Part shown: positions 10,129 to 18,845 of the stretch, one piece after another
Layout of the letters: the number at the start of each line of letters is the position of its first letter
How positions within the stretch are numbered: the stretch's first letter is position 1
Source: RPQJ01 sp963744735
GTDB taxonomy: Bacteria; Pseudomonadota; Gammaproteobacteria; Steroidobacterales; Steroidobacteraceae
Assembly (NCBI GenBank): GCA_963744735.1
Contig: CAVUVH010000002.1
Location: 124,001-188,000, forward strand
Direction of reading: 5' to 3'
Length of the DNA stretch: 64,000 nt
Translations under genes and position numbers: made by a program
Notes under the pieces: model-generated
Told to the model about the DNA's origin: nothing
Seen by the model: only the letters and a program-made list of their open reading frames with translations
Database searches by the model: none

Positions 10129-10698
10129 ATGGCCGCCGAAGTGCTCGAGATCTACCTCGCCGACATCCGGCGGCTGTTCAATTCGATGGACCCTGCCCCG
10201 TTCCACGAGCGGGACCTCGATCCCAACGCGGCCGACTTCATACGTGAATGGGCCGAGGAACTGCCGGGCAAGGCTCCGCTGGCGCTCGTGGTCAAGCTGG
10301 GAACGCCACTCGGCGCCGGGGAAAGCGCAGCCGCCGTCGAACAGTGGGTCCGCGATCATTTCCAGCGCAGGGCGGCAGCGACTCGCCGTAACCTGCGCGA
10401 CTTGCTGCGGATGGGGCGCTACAGCCTGCTCGCCGCCATGCTGTTCCTGGGTCCGGTAATCGTCATCGCCGAGTCGGCCGCGCGCATGGTGGAAACAGAG
10501 CGTTACGCCGCATTGATCGAGAACAGCCTCGTCATTCTCGCGTGGGTCGCACTATGGCGCCCGCTCGAGATCTTCCTCTACGACTGGTGGCCGATCCGTG
10601 CGGAGGCGAAGCTGTTCGACCGGATGGGCCAGATGGAAGTGCGCACGGTCACTGCGCAGCCGGCCGGGCGCGCCGGCATCGACGGGTCGAAGGCGTGA
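10129..10698 (+). CDS. Two-helix membrane protein of unknown function, first gene of the Mrp operon
   Basis: A 189-residue protein I do not recognise as a named family. Residues 1-95 are soluble and mixed charge (DIRRLFNSMDPAPFHERDLD, then FIREWAEELPGKAPLALVVKLG). Two hydrophobic helices follow (SLLAAMLFLGPVIVIAESA and ALIENSLVILAWVALWRPLEIFLYDWW), then a short basic tail. It starts 7 bases after the pump gene and its stop overlaps the mnhE start (GTGA), so it is probably co-translated with the antiporter. A role in assembly or regulation of the antiporter is only inference from linkage. Confidence 0.65.
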   Translation: MAAEVLEIYLADIRRLFNSMDPAPFHERDLDPNAADFIREWAEELPGKAPLALVVKLGTPLGAGESAAAVEQWVRDHFQRRAAATRRNLRDLLRMGRYSLLAAMLFLGPVIVIAESAARMVETERYAALIENSLVILAWVALWRPLEIFLYDWWPIRAEAKLFDRMGQMEVRTVTAQPAGRAGIDGSKA

Positions 10699-11222
10699 AC
10701 GCCGGCCAGGGGGCCGCGGTCGCCGGTGCACTTGCGTCGACGAGGTCGGCAGCATTGTGGCGTGGCGTGGCGTTCTTCCTGCTGTGGATGCTGCTGATGC
10801 AGAGCACGAAGCCGTCCGACCTCGCCGTCGGCGCGCTGGCCTGCATCGGCGCGACCTGGACCAGCCTGCGCCTGATGCCGCCCGCCAACGGCTGCGTGCA
10901 CTTCGGCGCACTGCTCTCCCTCCTGCCCCACTTCCTGTGGGAGTCGGTGCTGGCCGGCGTCGACGTGGCTCGCCGTTCATTGCACCCGCGCATGCCGCTC
11001 AGTCCCGGCTTCGTCACCTGCCCGTTGTCTTTCCCGCCAGGGTTTGCACGCAACACGTTCGCGACGATTACCAGCCTGTTGCCGGGTTCAGTGGCGGCAG
11101 GCGAGGCCGAGGGCGAACTCGTCTACCACTGCCTTGACGACACCTCACCCGTGGTCGAGCAACTCTGGAAGGAAGAACGCCTGCTGGCGAAAGCGCTGGT
11201 CGCCGGACGCCGCCATGACTGA
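10695..11222 (+). CDS. mnhE: Na+/H+ antiporter subunit E (MnhE/MrpE)
   Basis: Small membrane subunit of the multisubunit Mrp/Mnh cation:proton antiporter, 175 residues from GTG 10695. The N-terminal hydrophobic pair (VAFFLLWMLLMQSTKPSDLAVG) and the soluble tail with NTFATITSLLPGSV and VYHCLD fit MrpE, whose conserved tail reads ANSITLTPGT-like and L-VH-LD-like. It overlaps the previous gene by 4 bases and mnhF by 8. In Mrp complexes E supports assembly and activity and does not itself conduct ions. Confidence 0.85.
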   Translation: MNAGQGAAVAGALASTRSAALWRGVAFFLLWMLLMQSTKPSDLAVGALACIGATWTSLRLMPPANGCVHFGALLSLLPHFLWESVLAGVDVARRSLHPRMPLSPGFVTCPLSFPPGFARNTFATITSLLPGSVAAGEAEGELVYHCLDDTSPVVEQLWKEERLLAKALVAGRRHD

Positions 11223-11502
11223 GTTCCTGCTCGGCGCCGCGGTGTTCATCCTGGCGATGGTCGCGCTGGGACTCGTCCGTGTGCTGCGCGGCCCGGCCGA
11301 CGCGGACCGGATGATGGCGGCGCAGTTGCTCGGCACGGGCGGCATTGCAGTGGTGCTGCTGCTGGGCGCCGCGACTGCAGTGTCGGCGGCGGTCGACGTC
11401 GCATTGACACTGGCGTTGCTCGCGGCGTTTGCCTCTTTCGCGTTCGTGAAGGCGCGCCCGGTCGACGCCAGCGACCAGGCGCGGCCCGGGGACGAGCCGT
11501 GA
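11215..11502 (+). CDS. mnhF: Na+/H+ antiporter subunit F (MnhF/MrpF)
   Basis: A 95-residue three-helix subunit (FLLGAAVFILAMVALGLVRVLRG, then the DRMMAAQLLGTGGIAVVLLLG block typical of MrpF, then ALTLALLAAFASFAFVK). MrpF is a small membrane component of the antiporter membrane arm; some members transport bile acids or cholate in heterologous settings. The ATG at 11215 lies within the end of mnhE, and the stop overlaps the mnhG start. Pfam MrpF_PhaF would be the decisive match. Confidence 0.85.
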   Translation: MTEFLLGAAVFILAMVALGLVRVLRGPADADRMMAAQLLGTGGIAVVLLLGAATAVSAAVDVALTLALLAAFASFAFVKARPVDASDQARPGDEP

Positions 11503-11792
11503 ACGTCGCCATCGACCTATGGACCGTGGTGGCCGTCGTCGCCGGCGCATTCTTTTTTCTCGCGGGCACTGCCGGCCTGTTGCGCTTCCCGGACGCATAC
11601 ACTCGACTCCATGCCCTGACCAAGGCCGATAACCTTGGCCTGGGTCTCGTCGTGCTGGGACTGCTGCCGCAGGCCGACAGCATCAGCACGGGCCTGAAGC
11701 TCGTTTGCATCTGGCTGCTGGTGCTGCTGTCCGGAGCGGCTGCCGGGCAACTCATTGCCCGCACACTGCAGCGCGGTGGGCAGCAGCCATGA
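11499..11792 (+). CDS. mnhG: Na+/H+ antiporter subunit G (MnhG/MrpG)
   Basis: A 97-residue subunit starting at GTG 11499. It shows the MrpG hallmark GTAGLLRFPDAYTRLHALTKADNLG (conserved core: LRFPDxYxRLHAxTKxxTLG), then two helices. Its stop is nested in the start of the next gene (ATGA at 11789-11792). It belongs to the same membrane complex as the E, F, B, C and D subunits around it. Confidence 0.88.
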   Translation: MNVAIDLWTVVAVVAGAFFFLAGTAGLLRFPDAYTRLHALTKADNLGLGLVVLGLLPQADSISTGLKLVCIWLLVLLSGAAAGQLIARTLQRGGQQP

Positions 11793-12727
11793 TCGACGTG
11801 CTGAACATCGGTCTGGCGGCGCTCATCCTCGGGCTTGCCGTGTGGACCATCGTCGCGCGCGACACCTACGCCGCCGTCATCGGATTCATCGCCTACGGAC
11901 TGCTGCTCACGCTCGTCTGGGTGCAGTTGCACGGAATCGACGTGGCGCTGACCGAAGCGGCGATCGGCGGCGGCCTCACCGGCGCGCTGCTGATCGGTGC
12001 CGCGGGCAGGCTGCGCAACACGGAAGCCGCGGCCCGCGCGGAGCGCCCCGGGCCCGCCACAAGGTGGCTGGCGACCATCGTGCCTGCAGCAGTCACGGCC
12101 GCACTCGCCATCTGCGTGCTCGCACTGCCTGTGCCCGCACCTACCCTGGCGCCTGAAGTCGCCGCCAATATCGCGGTCACCGAGGTCGGCAACCCGATCA
12201 CTGCCGTGCTGCTCGCTTTCCGCGCGATGGACACCCTGCTCGAGGCGATCGTGCTGTTGTTCGCGCTGATCGGTGTCTGGTCGCTGGCGCCGGACCGCGC
12301 CTGGGGCGGGCGTCCAGGCCTGCTGCAGCAAGCCGACCCGAACGGAATGCTGGCCTATGCCGCACGGGTGTTGCCGCCGATCGGTGTCGTTGCCGGCATG
12401 TACATCTTCTGGATCGGTGCCGACCATCCGGGCGGCAAGTTCCAGGGCGCCACCATCCTGGCCGCAATGTGGTTGCTGGTCATGATGGCGGGCCTGGCCG
12501 ATGCGCCGCCCGTCAGTCGCGCGTGGCTGCGCTGGCTGCTGGTGACGGGGCCCCTGGCATTCATCGGCATCGGCGTGGTCGGCGCCCTGCAGGCAGGTGC
12601 CTTTCTCGCCTATCCGTACGGATTCGCCAAGCCGCTGATCCTGGCCATCGAATTCGCCTTGATGCCTACGCTCACGCTGGTCCTCGGCCTGATGTTGCTC
12701 GGCGCTCCGAGGCGTGGGGAGGCTTGA
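11789..12727 (+). CDS. mnhB: Fused DUF4040 + MnhB-type subunit of the Mrp antiporter
   Basis: A 312-residue protein with two modules. Residues about 1-90 form a DUF4040 module (MIDVLNIGLAALILGLAVWT, ALTEAAIGGGLTGALLIGAAG), the part that in classical MrpA is the C-terminal extension. Residues about 125-310 are MnhB/MbhE-F-like: GNPITAVLLAFRAMDTLLEA, LFALIGVWSLAP, then AARVLPPIGVVAGMYIFWIGADHPGGKFQGA. Operons in which the A tail is fused to B are known. Here it matters because no NuoL-like N-terminal half of MrpA is present alongside it. It overlaps its neighbours by 4 bases and 1 base. Confidence 0.8.
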   Translation: MIDVLNIGLAALILGLAVWTIVARDTYAAVIGFIAYGLLLTLVWVQLHGIDVALTEAAIGGGLTGALLIGAAGRLRNTEAAARAERPGPATRWLATIVPAAVTAALAICVLALPVPAPTLAPEVAANIAVTEVGNPITAVLLAFRAMDTLLEAIVLLFALIGVWSLAPDRAWGGRPGLLQQADPNGMLAYAARVLPPIGVVAGMYIFWIGADHPGGKFQGATILAAMWLLVMMAGLADAPPVSRAWLRWLLVTGPLAFIGIGVVGALQAGAFLAYPYGFAKPLILAIEFALMPTLTLVLGLMLLGAPRRGEA

Positions 12728-13068
12728 TGACCGCGGGCACGCTCTTCGGCCTGTGTGCGGCTGCGTTGATCGGCCTGGGCCTGCACGGCCTCATCGTCAA
12801 TCCGCAGCCGCTGCGCAAGATCCTGGCTTTCAATGTCATCGGCAGCGGCGTGTTCCTGCTCTTCGGCGCCATCGCGCGCCGTGGTGCCGCTGCGGGCATG
12901 GGTGGCGATCCGGTGCCGCAGGCCCTGCTGATCACCGGCATCGTGGTCGCGTTCTCGGCCACGGCACTGGCCGTTGCCCTGCTGCTGCGACTGCATGACG
13001 AAGCCGGCAGCGTCACGCTCGCCAACGACCCACCCCCCACGCCGAGCAGCGACCCGCATGATGCGTGA
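12727..13068 (+). CDS. mnhC: Na+/H+ antiporter subunit C (MnhC/NuoK-like)
   Basis: A 113-residue NuoK-like three-helix subunit: LFGLCAAALIGLGLHGLIVN, then LRKILAFNVIGSGVFLLFGAIA, then DPVPQALLITGIVVAFSATALAVALLLRL. The segment PVPQALLITGIVVAFSATA is the MrpC/NuoK signature (usual DPLPQALVLTAIVISFA). The last 20 residues are polar and proline-rich. Its ATG shares one base with the stop of the preceding gene. Confidence 0.88.
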   Translation: MTAGTLFGLCAAALIGLGLHGLIVNPQPLRKILAFNVIGSGVFLLFGAIARRGAAAGMGGDPVPQALLITGIVVAFSATALAVALLLRLHDEAGSVTLANDPPPTPSSDPHDA

Positions 13069-13071
13069 GGC

Positions 13072-14814
13072 GTGCATGACGGCCCGGTCCTCAGGATGCT
13101 GACCACTCCGGACGGCTGGCTGCTGCTGCTGGCGGTACTGGCGCCGTTCGTCGGCGTCCTGCTGGGGCTTGCCCTGGGCGAGCGGCACGCCAGGCATGTG
13201 GCGGCCCTGCTGCTTCCAGCCGGCCTGGTGGTCGCGCTGCTGATCGCCCGCAGCCAGCTGCAGTCGGGTGCCGCCGTCGTCTATGTTCTGGGCGGCTGGA
13301 CGCCGCCGCTCGGCATCGCGCTGCGGGCCGACGGCCTGTCCTCCGCCATGCTGGTGGCGATCGCCGCCGTGGTCTGCTGCATCGGCCTGTATGCGCGGGC
13401 CGACTTCCGCGGCACGGGTCGCGCAGCCTTCGTCTACTGGCTGCTGCTGCTCGCGGTCTGGGGCTCGCTCAACCTGGTCTTCGTCAGCGGCGACCTGTTC
13501 ACCCTGTACGTCGCGCTCGAACTGCTGACCTTTTCCGGCGTCCCGCTCGTCTGCCTCGATGGGCGCGGGGAGACGCTGCGGGCCGCGTTGCGCTACCTGC
13601 TGTTCGCGCTCGCCGGCTCGTTGCTGTACCTGCTGGGTGCCGTGATGCTCTATGGCGGCTACGGCACGCTGGACATCGTTCTTCTGGCCGAACGCGTCGA
13701 GCCAGAGCCCATTGCCTGGGCCGCCGCTGCACTGATGACGGTGGGCCTGCTGGCCAAGACCGCGCTGTTTCCGCTGCACCTGTGGCTGCCACCCGCCCAC
13801 GCCGGCGCGCCTGCGGCGGCGAGCGCGGTGCTGTCGGCCCTGGTCGTCAAGGGATCGTGGTTCCTGGTCGTGCGCCTCTGGTTCGACGTGATGCCGGGCG
13901 TGGTGACCATGCCGTCGGCGCAGCTGCTGGCTGCAATGGGTGCCGCCGCCATCGTCGTCGGCAGCGTCGTCGCGCTGCGCCAGGAGCGCCTGAAGCTGCT
14001 GGTGGCGTATTCGACGGTGGCGCAGATCGGCTACCTGTTCCTGATGTTTCCGCTCGCGTTCGACGCGGCCGGTGCCACGCTGGTGCACGGCGCGGCGCTC
14101 GATGCCGGAATGCTCCAGGCGATCGCCCATGCGACGGCCAAGGCCGGCATGTTCATGGCAGCGGGCCTGGTGTACGCGGCCGTGGGACATGACCGGATCT
14201 CGGACCTGGGCGGCCTGGCGCGTGCCATGCCTTTGCCCGTGATCACGTTCGCGATCTCCGGCGTGGCACTGATGGGCGTGTTCCCGAGTGGCGCCTACCT
14301 GGCCAAGAAACTGCTGCTCGAGTCTGCCGACGCCTCGGGTCAATGGTGGTGGACGATGGTGCTGCAGGGTGGCGCCGCGTTCACTGCCGGGTACGTGGTG
14401 CTCGTGCTCGGCAACGTGCTGCGCCGGCCGGCGGCCCCGCTGCGCCTGTCGAAGCGCGTGTCCCGGCTGGCCGAGTTCGCCGCACTCGCGCTGGCGCTGG
14501 CGTCGCTGCTGCTGGCACTGGCTGCGCTCGGCCCGGTGCCGGCGCACCTGGTCTCGAACCCGTTGCTGCCGAAGGAACTCGTGCCCACGCTGCTGGTGTT
14601 CCTGGGCGGTGCCCTGCTTTCGCTGGCGCTGCCGCGGCGGTCATGGTTGCACGCTGCGCGCCCGGTCGGGCTGCTGCGGCGTGCCACGACGGGCCTCGGC
14701 GCCCGCTTTGAACACCTCGATGCGTTCCTGCGGCACTGGCCGACGGCGACCCTGGCATTGCTTCTGCTCGCGGCGCTGTTCGGCTGGACCCTGCTCACGA
14801 GCGCCACGACTTGA
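13072..14814 (+). CDS. mnhD: Na+/H+ antiporter subunit D (MnhD, complex I NuoL/M/N-like)
   Basis: Main ion-translocating subunit, about 580 residues and 14 or so helices. Key charged residues of the antiporter-like family are present: the TM5 Glu in LYVALELLTFSGVP, the TM7 Lys in LLAKTALFPLHLWLPPAHAGAP, and a Lys in LSALVVKGSWF. The broken-helix region around ERLKLLVAYSTVAQIGYLFL is also typical. The GTG at 13072 is 3 bases after mnhC; the ATG at 13096 is an alternative start. It is the only NuoL/M/N-type subunit in the operon; Mrp systems normally have two (A and D). Confidence 0.88.
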   Translation: MHDGPVLRMLTTPDGWLLLLAVLAPFVGVLLGLALGERHARHVAALLLPAGLVVALLIARSQLQSGAAVVYVLGGWTPPLGIALRADGLSSAMLVAIAAVVCCIGLYARADFRGTGRAAFVYWLLLLAVWGSLNLVFVSGDLFTLYVALELLTFSGVPLVCLDGRGETLRAALRYLLFALAGSLLYLLGAVMLYGGYGTLDIVLLAERVEPEPIAWAAAALMTVGLLAKTALFPLHLWLPPAHAGAPAAASAVLSALVVKGSWFLVVRLWFDVMPGVVTMPSAQLLAAMGAAAIVVGSVVALRQERLKLLVAYSTVAQIGYLFLMFPLAFDAAGATLVHGAALDAGMLQAIAHATAKAGMFMAAGLVYAAVGHDRISDLGGLARAMPLPVITFAISGVALMGVFPSGAYLAKKLLLESADASGQWWWTMVLQGGAAFTAGYVVLVLGNVLRRPAAPLRLSKRVSRLAEFAALALALASLLLALAALGPVPAHLVSNPLLPKELVPTLLVFLGGALLSLALPRRSWLHAARPVGLLRRATTGLGARFEHLDAFLRHWPTATLALLLLAALFGWTLLTSATT

Positions 14815-14924
14815 GCGCAGCGCACGACGACCGCCTCTCACGGGGCGCGCTGGTCGCGCTGGCTTCCGGCAGGCTTGCAATCCGATCGATAAGGCTGATT
14901 CACAGGATTACCGAGGTTCCGTCA

Positions 14925-15674
14925 ATGCTGCGCACGCCACTCAACGCCGTCGTCGGCCTGGTTTCGATTGCGGTCATCACCGCCTGCTCCGGCGTCAGCG
15001 ACGCCCTGCCCGAGGCCAGCGCAGCTGCAACCCCGGCGCCAGCCGTGGCAACCGTGGGCTTCCGTGCCACGGGCAACGAGCCAGGCTGGCGGCTCGACAT
15101 TGCCGGCAGCGAAATGAGCCTGCTCACCAACCTGGGTCAGGATCGCCTGGTTGCCGCGACCCCGCCTGCACAGGTGACAGGCGACACCACGAAGTACATG
15201 GCACGAACTGCCGAGGGCGAGATGACGGTGACGATCATCGACCGCCTGTGCGTCGATACCATGAGCGGCATGCCGCACCCGCAGACCGTGACGGTGCTGA
15301 GCGGCGGCCGGACGCTGCATGGCTGCGGTGGCGAGCCAGCGTCGCTGTTGCGTGGTGCGGAGTGGACCGTGACCGGCATCGGCGGCGCCCCTGCCCCCGC
15401 CGACCCGCGCGTGACGCTCGAATTTGGCGCGGACGGCCGCGTGACCGGCAAGGCGCCCTGCAACAGGTTCAGCGGCCGCTACGCGCTGACCGGCGAGGGG
15501 CTTGCCATCACCGACGTTGCCGGCACACGGATGGCCTGCCCGGCCCCGCTGATGGCGCAGGAGCAGGAATTCTTCGCGGCGCTGGCCGGGGTGCGGGGGT
15601 TTTCCATCCCGGCGACCGGACGACTGCTGCTGCAGTCAGGCGCCGGACGTGACGTCGAGGCGCGGCGACCCTGA
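14925..15674 (+). CDS. COG3650-like + META-domain lipoprotein
   Basis: Predicted envelope lipoprotein of 249 residues. I place the start at ATG 14925, preceded by CCGAGGTTCC; the leader ends in SIAVITAC. Residues about 45-135 resemble the COG3650 (YbaY/heat-inducible membrane protein) domain, with FRATGNEPGWRLDIAGSEM and IIDRLCVDTMSGMPHPQTVTV. Residues about 145-240 form a META/HslJ domain (VTGIGGAPAPADPRVTLEF, GRVTGKAPCNRFSGRYALTG, GTRMACPAPLMAQEQEFFAAL) with the conserved Cys pair. HslJ relatives are linked to envelope stress and novobiocin tolerance. The last 39 bases overlap the convergent ceramidase gene. Confidence 0.8.
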   Translation: MLRTPLNAVVGLVSIAVITACSGVSDALPEASAAATPAPAVATVGFRATGNEPGWRLDIAGSEMSLLTNLGQDRLVAATPPAQVTGDTTKYMARTAEGEMTVTIIDRLCVDTMSGMPHPQTVTVLSGGRTLHGCGGEPASLLRGAEWTVTGIGGAPAPADPRVTLEFGADGRVTGKAPCNRFSGRYALTGEGLAITDVAGTRMACPAPLMAQEQEFFAALAGVRGFSIPATGRLLLQSGAGRDVEARRP

Positions 15675-16445
15675 GGCTGCCGCCGCGGCCGGCGGCCGCA
15701 GCGCGCGCAGGTACAGCATGCGGCAGACGACCAGGGCAGCGACTGCCGCCGCCAGGTGCTTCAGCGTGTGACCGCTGGCAAGATCGCCGAGCGAGAGGAT
15801 CTGCCGGTCGAAAGTCTCCAGCAGTTTCGCCAGCACATAGCCGGCGAATACCCAGTAGATGTCATTGCCGCGCGTGTAGCGCGAGCGTTGCAGCCACGCC
15901 AGCAGGAACAGGATCACCACCGAGTATCCCTGCAGCACCGCATATGGCATGACGTTGCCCGCACCCGCGCGCTCGGTCGCCCGCCAGTAGAAGACCGAGG
16001 CAGCGCCCACCAGCAGCATGGGCAGCAACAGCGCCAGTCCCTTCCTCGCATCGATGCGATCGACCACCTGCGCTGCGATCAGCGACATGAAGGCGATGGT
16101 CATCGGCAGGCGGTCCCAGACCAGCCGCTCGTTGTCGGGCACCAGGTGATAGTAGGCCGAGCCCAGGCCCGTCAGCACCACGCCCACGAAGAAGACGGCA
16201 TACGGCCAGCGCTCGGCGTCTGACTCGAACACCGTCCTCGGCCGCAGCGCAACGGCCAGCCCGGCCAGGCCCGCCAGCACGAAGGCAACGTTGGATGCCA
16301 CGTCGAGAAAATTGGCAATCCCGTGCATCTCGCGATGATCGGCGAAGTCGTGGTATGCAAGTGGCTGCGGCATCGGCGGCAGCAGGAAAGCAGCCAGCAC
16401 GCTCAACAGCGTGAACGCCAGGATGAAACGGGTGCGGTTGGTCAT
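15636..16445 (-). CDS. Ceramidase-domain (CREST family) seven-helix membrane protein
   Basis: A 269-residue polytopic protein resembling alkaline ceramidases. Conserved elements are visible: GLGSAYYHLVPDNERLVWDR followed by LPMTIAFMSL (residues about 92-118), and the C-terminal HTLKHLAAAVAALV with an H-x3-H pair, matching the CREST pattern of metal-liganding His residues that form a membrane-embedded hydrolase site. Alkaline ceramidases hydrolyse ceramide amide bonds; bacterial members are uncharacterised, and substrate could be another lipid amide. It is convergent with and overlaps the upstream META lipoprotein gene. An MFS gene lies upstream on the same strand. Confidence 0.8.
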   Translation of the reverse strand: MTNRTRFILAFTLLSVLAAFLLPPMPQPLAYHDFADHREMHGIANFLDVASNVAFVLAGLAGLAVALRPRTVFESDAERWPYAVFFVGVVLTGLGSAYYHLVPDNERLVWDRLPMTIAFMSLIAAQVVDRIDARKGLALLLPMLLVGAASVFYWRATERAGAGNVMPYAVLQGYSVVILFLLAWLQRSRYTRGNDIYWVFAGYVLAKLLETFDRQILSLGDLASGHTLKHLAAAVAALVVCRMLYLRALRPPAAAAASGSPRLDVTSGA

Positions 16446-16538
16446 TGCGGGCGTCGACCGGGGACCGACATGTGTGCCATGTAGACGAAACGCATGTGTC
16501 TCCCCCTCGCGTGACTCTTGTGCCGGGTCGACCGGATC

Positions 16539-18201
16539 TTAGCGCCCGGCGCCGGCCGGCGGAACGGCGGATCGTGCTGCTGCCGTGCCGGTCGGGCCGA
16601 CTTCGCGCCTGTAGTTGGGCAGCCGCCCGGCCGGAACGAATGCCAGCAGTCCCAGGCCGGTCAGCAGCAGGAAAGTCAGCTTCATGGCGCGCAGCCGGGC
16701 GTCCGCGTTGATCTCGAGCGCCGCCTCCACCTGCTCCGGCGTTGCGGTCGTGCGTGACATCACCTCGCGCAGCTGGTCGTTGCCGACGAACGTGACGTTG
16801 TCGAGCGGAACCTGCGAAATGAGGCCAGGCGGAATGGCCGGGTGATCGACCACCGCACGCTGGATGTTCGCGGCCAGGACGGCCACGACAAACGCGCCAG
16901 TGACTGCGGTGCCGACGGCAGACGCGAGGTGGCTGACGGTGCCGCGCAAGGCCCCGACGTCGCCGGCAAACTCGGTCGGCGAGGCACTCACCAGCACGTT
17001 GAACAGCAGCGTGGACAATGCGCCCTGCCCCAGCCCGACCAGCAGCAGCCCGGCAACGACGTACAGGTTGCTCCAGTCGTTGCGCACCGTCAGCGCCAGC
17101 AGCAGGGTGCCCATGATCACGACCGCAAAGGCATGTCGCGCGATCCGCCGCGGCGACATCCGCAGATAGAGCTGCACCACCAGTATGGCGGCAGCCATGA
17201 CCGCAAGCTGGTACGGAATCATGGCAACGGCCGTCTGCAGGCTGTTGCTGCCCTGGATGATCTGCATGTAGAGCGGAATCAGGAAGGTGATCGACTTTCC
17301 CAGCATCGTCATGGCCATCATGGCGACGACCGCGGCGCGTTCGGGCTTCGACTCGATCACTGCCAGTGCCAGCAGCGGCGCCTCGCCACGGGCTTCACGG
17401 CGCTGCGTCCAGGCAATGAAGAACTGCACGCCCAGCAGTCCGCAGACAATCATGACCGGCGCCGGCGAAAGACCGAGCAGGCTGACCGGCGCGCCCGGTT
17501 CAGGCAGCAGCCAGCCCCAGTCTTCCAGCTTGTCGAAACCCAGGCTGAGAAGGATGACCGCCGCGGCCGCGAGCAACGCTCCCACCCGGTCCAGCCCGAC
17601 GTCCGGCGCCGGCGCGACCGGATCCAGGCGCCAGCTCATCAGCAGCGCCGCGATCGAGAACGGGATCAGCAGGCCGAACGAATAGCGCCAGCCGAGGAAC
17701 GTCCCCACGACTCCTGCGATGAAGAACGCGACGACGGTGGCGATGGCCTGCACGGCGCCGAGCACGCCCAGCGCGGTGGCCCGTTGCCGGCCCTGGTAGT
17801 GCTGCGCGGTCAGCACGACCAGCGCCGGGACGATCGCAGCCGAGGCCAGCCCCGCCAGCAACTGCGCCGCAATCATGACGGCCGGACTGCTGGCTGTTCG
17901 TCATGAGCACCATCGCCGCGAGGAAGGCGCCGGTCATCCAGCGGTAAACCCGCAGCGAGCCGAGCTGCCGGCCGAGCCTGGCGCCGAGCATGGTGAATCC
18001 GGCCACGCCGAGCGAATAGGCGACGATGGCCGTAACGACCAGCGTCGGGGCCGCGCCGAAATCGGCGCTGATGCCGCCCACCGAGACGGGCAGCGCGTTG
18101 ATGTTCCACGACATCTGCGCCTGGCCCATGGCGATCGCCGCCATCGGCCACCAGGAAGCGGGTCGCGCGTGTGTCTGCTCCAGGCTCGAGTCGCTGTTCA
18201 T
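16539..18201 (-). CDS. MFS transporter (DHA2/14-helix-like), one frameshift
   Basis: Major facilitator of about 553 residues. The N-terminal part (MAAIAMGQAQMSWNINALPV, LGVAGFTMLGARLGRQLGSLRV) carries the MFS loop motif. The remainder, in another frame, continues LLAGLASAAIVPALVVLTAQHY, ALGVLGAVQAIATVVAFFIAGVVG (antiporter motif C-like) and FLGWRYSFGLLIPFSIAALL, typical of EmrB/QacA-type drug exporters. A single extra base near 17880 separates the halves. A polar loop of about 60 residues late in the protein (QVPLDNVTFVGNDQLREVMS) is an insertion usual in DHA2 members. The substrate is unknown. Confidence 0.8.
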
Positions 18202-18381
18202 GCTTGCTGATTCCGGATCACCGTCGCCGTGGCGGGCCGGCGACCGCAGACGCGGACGTGGGTCTGCTGCGCGGCCGCGGCGCGAATGGTACGCTGAGCC
18301 CTTGTCCGCGTGTCAGCAATCCGGCCGCGCGCAGGCAACGGCAACGACCGGCACTCGCACGAAGACGAGGGGGCAATCGAT

Positions 18382-18845
18382 ATGCGCAGGACGATGACCA
18401 TGCTGGTGGCGACGATGATCGTGGCCGCCTGTGCCACGTCGGAGCGGATGACCGCCGCCCAGCGCCTCGAATTCTACCGTGCCCACGCGGGCGAACCTGT
18501 GCGCAGCATCAATTTCACCGGACGCCTCTGGGGCTGGAGATCGCTCGGCGACAGCGCCCTCACGGTCTGGACGCGCAGCGACCAGGGGTTCCTGCTGGAG
18601 CTGTTCAGCCGCTGCCCCGACATGCAGTTTGCATCCGAGATCGGCCTGACGACCCGCACCGGGCGGGTTTCCGCCGGCTTCGACAGCGTGGTGATCCAGC
18701 GCAGCGCGCCCAGGGCGGCCGCACGACCTGCAGGATCGACACCATCCGTCCGCTCAACACGAGAGTCGTGCAGGAAGCCAAGCGCGACCTGCAGGACGTG
18801 GACCTCGTCGAGCGCGATCCTTCGGTGCCGGACGAACCGCAATGA
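18382..18845 (+). CDS. DUF6491-type lipoprotein, one frameshift
   Basis: Small predicted lipoprotein of about 154 residues, starting at 18382 after a GAGGGGG ribosome site; the leader ends ATMIVAACA. The body (RSINFTGRLWGWRSLGDSAL, VWTRSDQGFLLELFSRCPDM, ASEIGLTTRTGRVSAGFDSV) matches the DUF6491 pattern of a short beta domain with two Cys. Near 18712 one base is missing or two are extra; corrected, the end reads CRIDTIRPLNTRVV and stops at 18845. Function is unknown. The whole gene lies antisense inside the open frame of the TPR/barrel protein, which is unusual. Confidence 0.65.

Noticed and set aside
12610..14547. 645-codon minus-strand frame opposite mnhC-mnhD
   Set aside because: Gln/Arg/His-rich shadow of a conserved membrane protein gene; no start context or domain.
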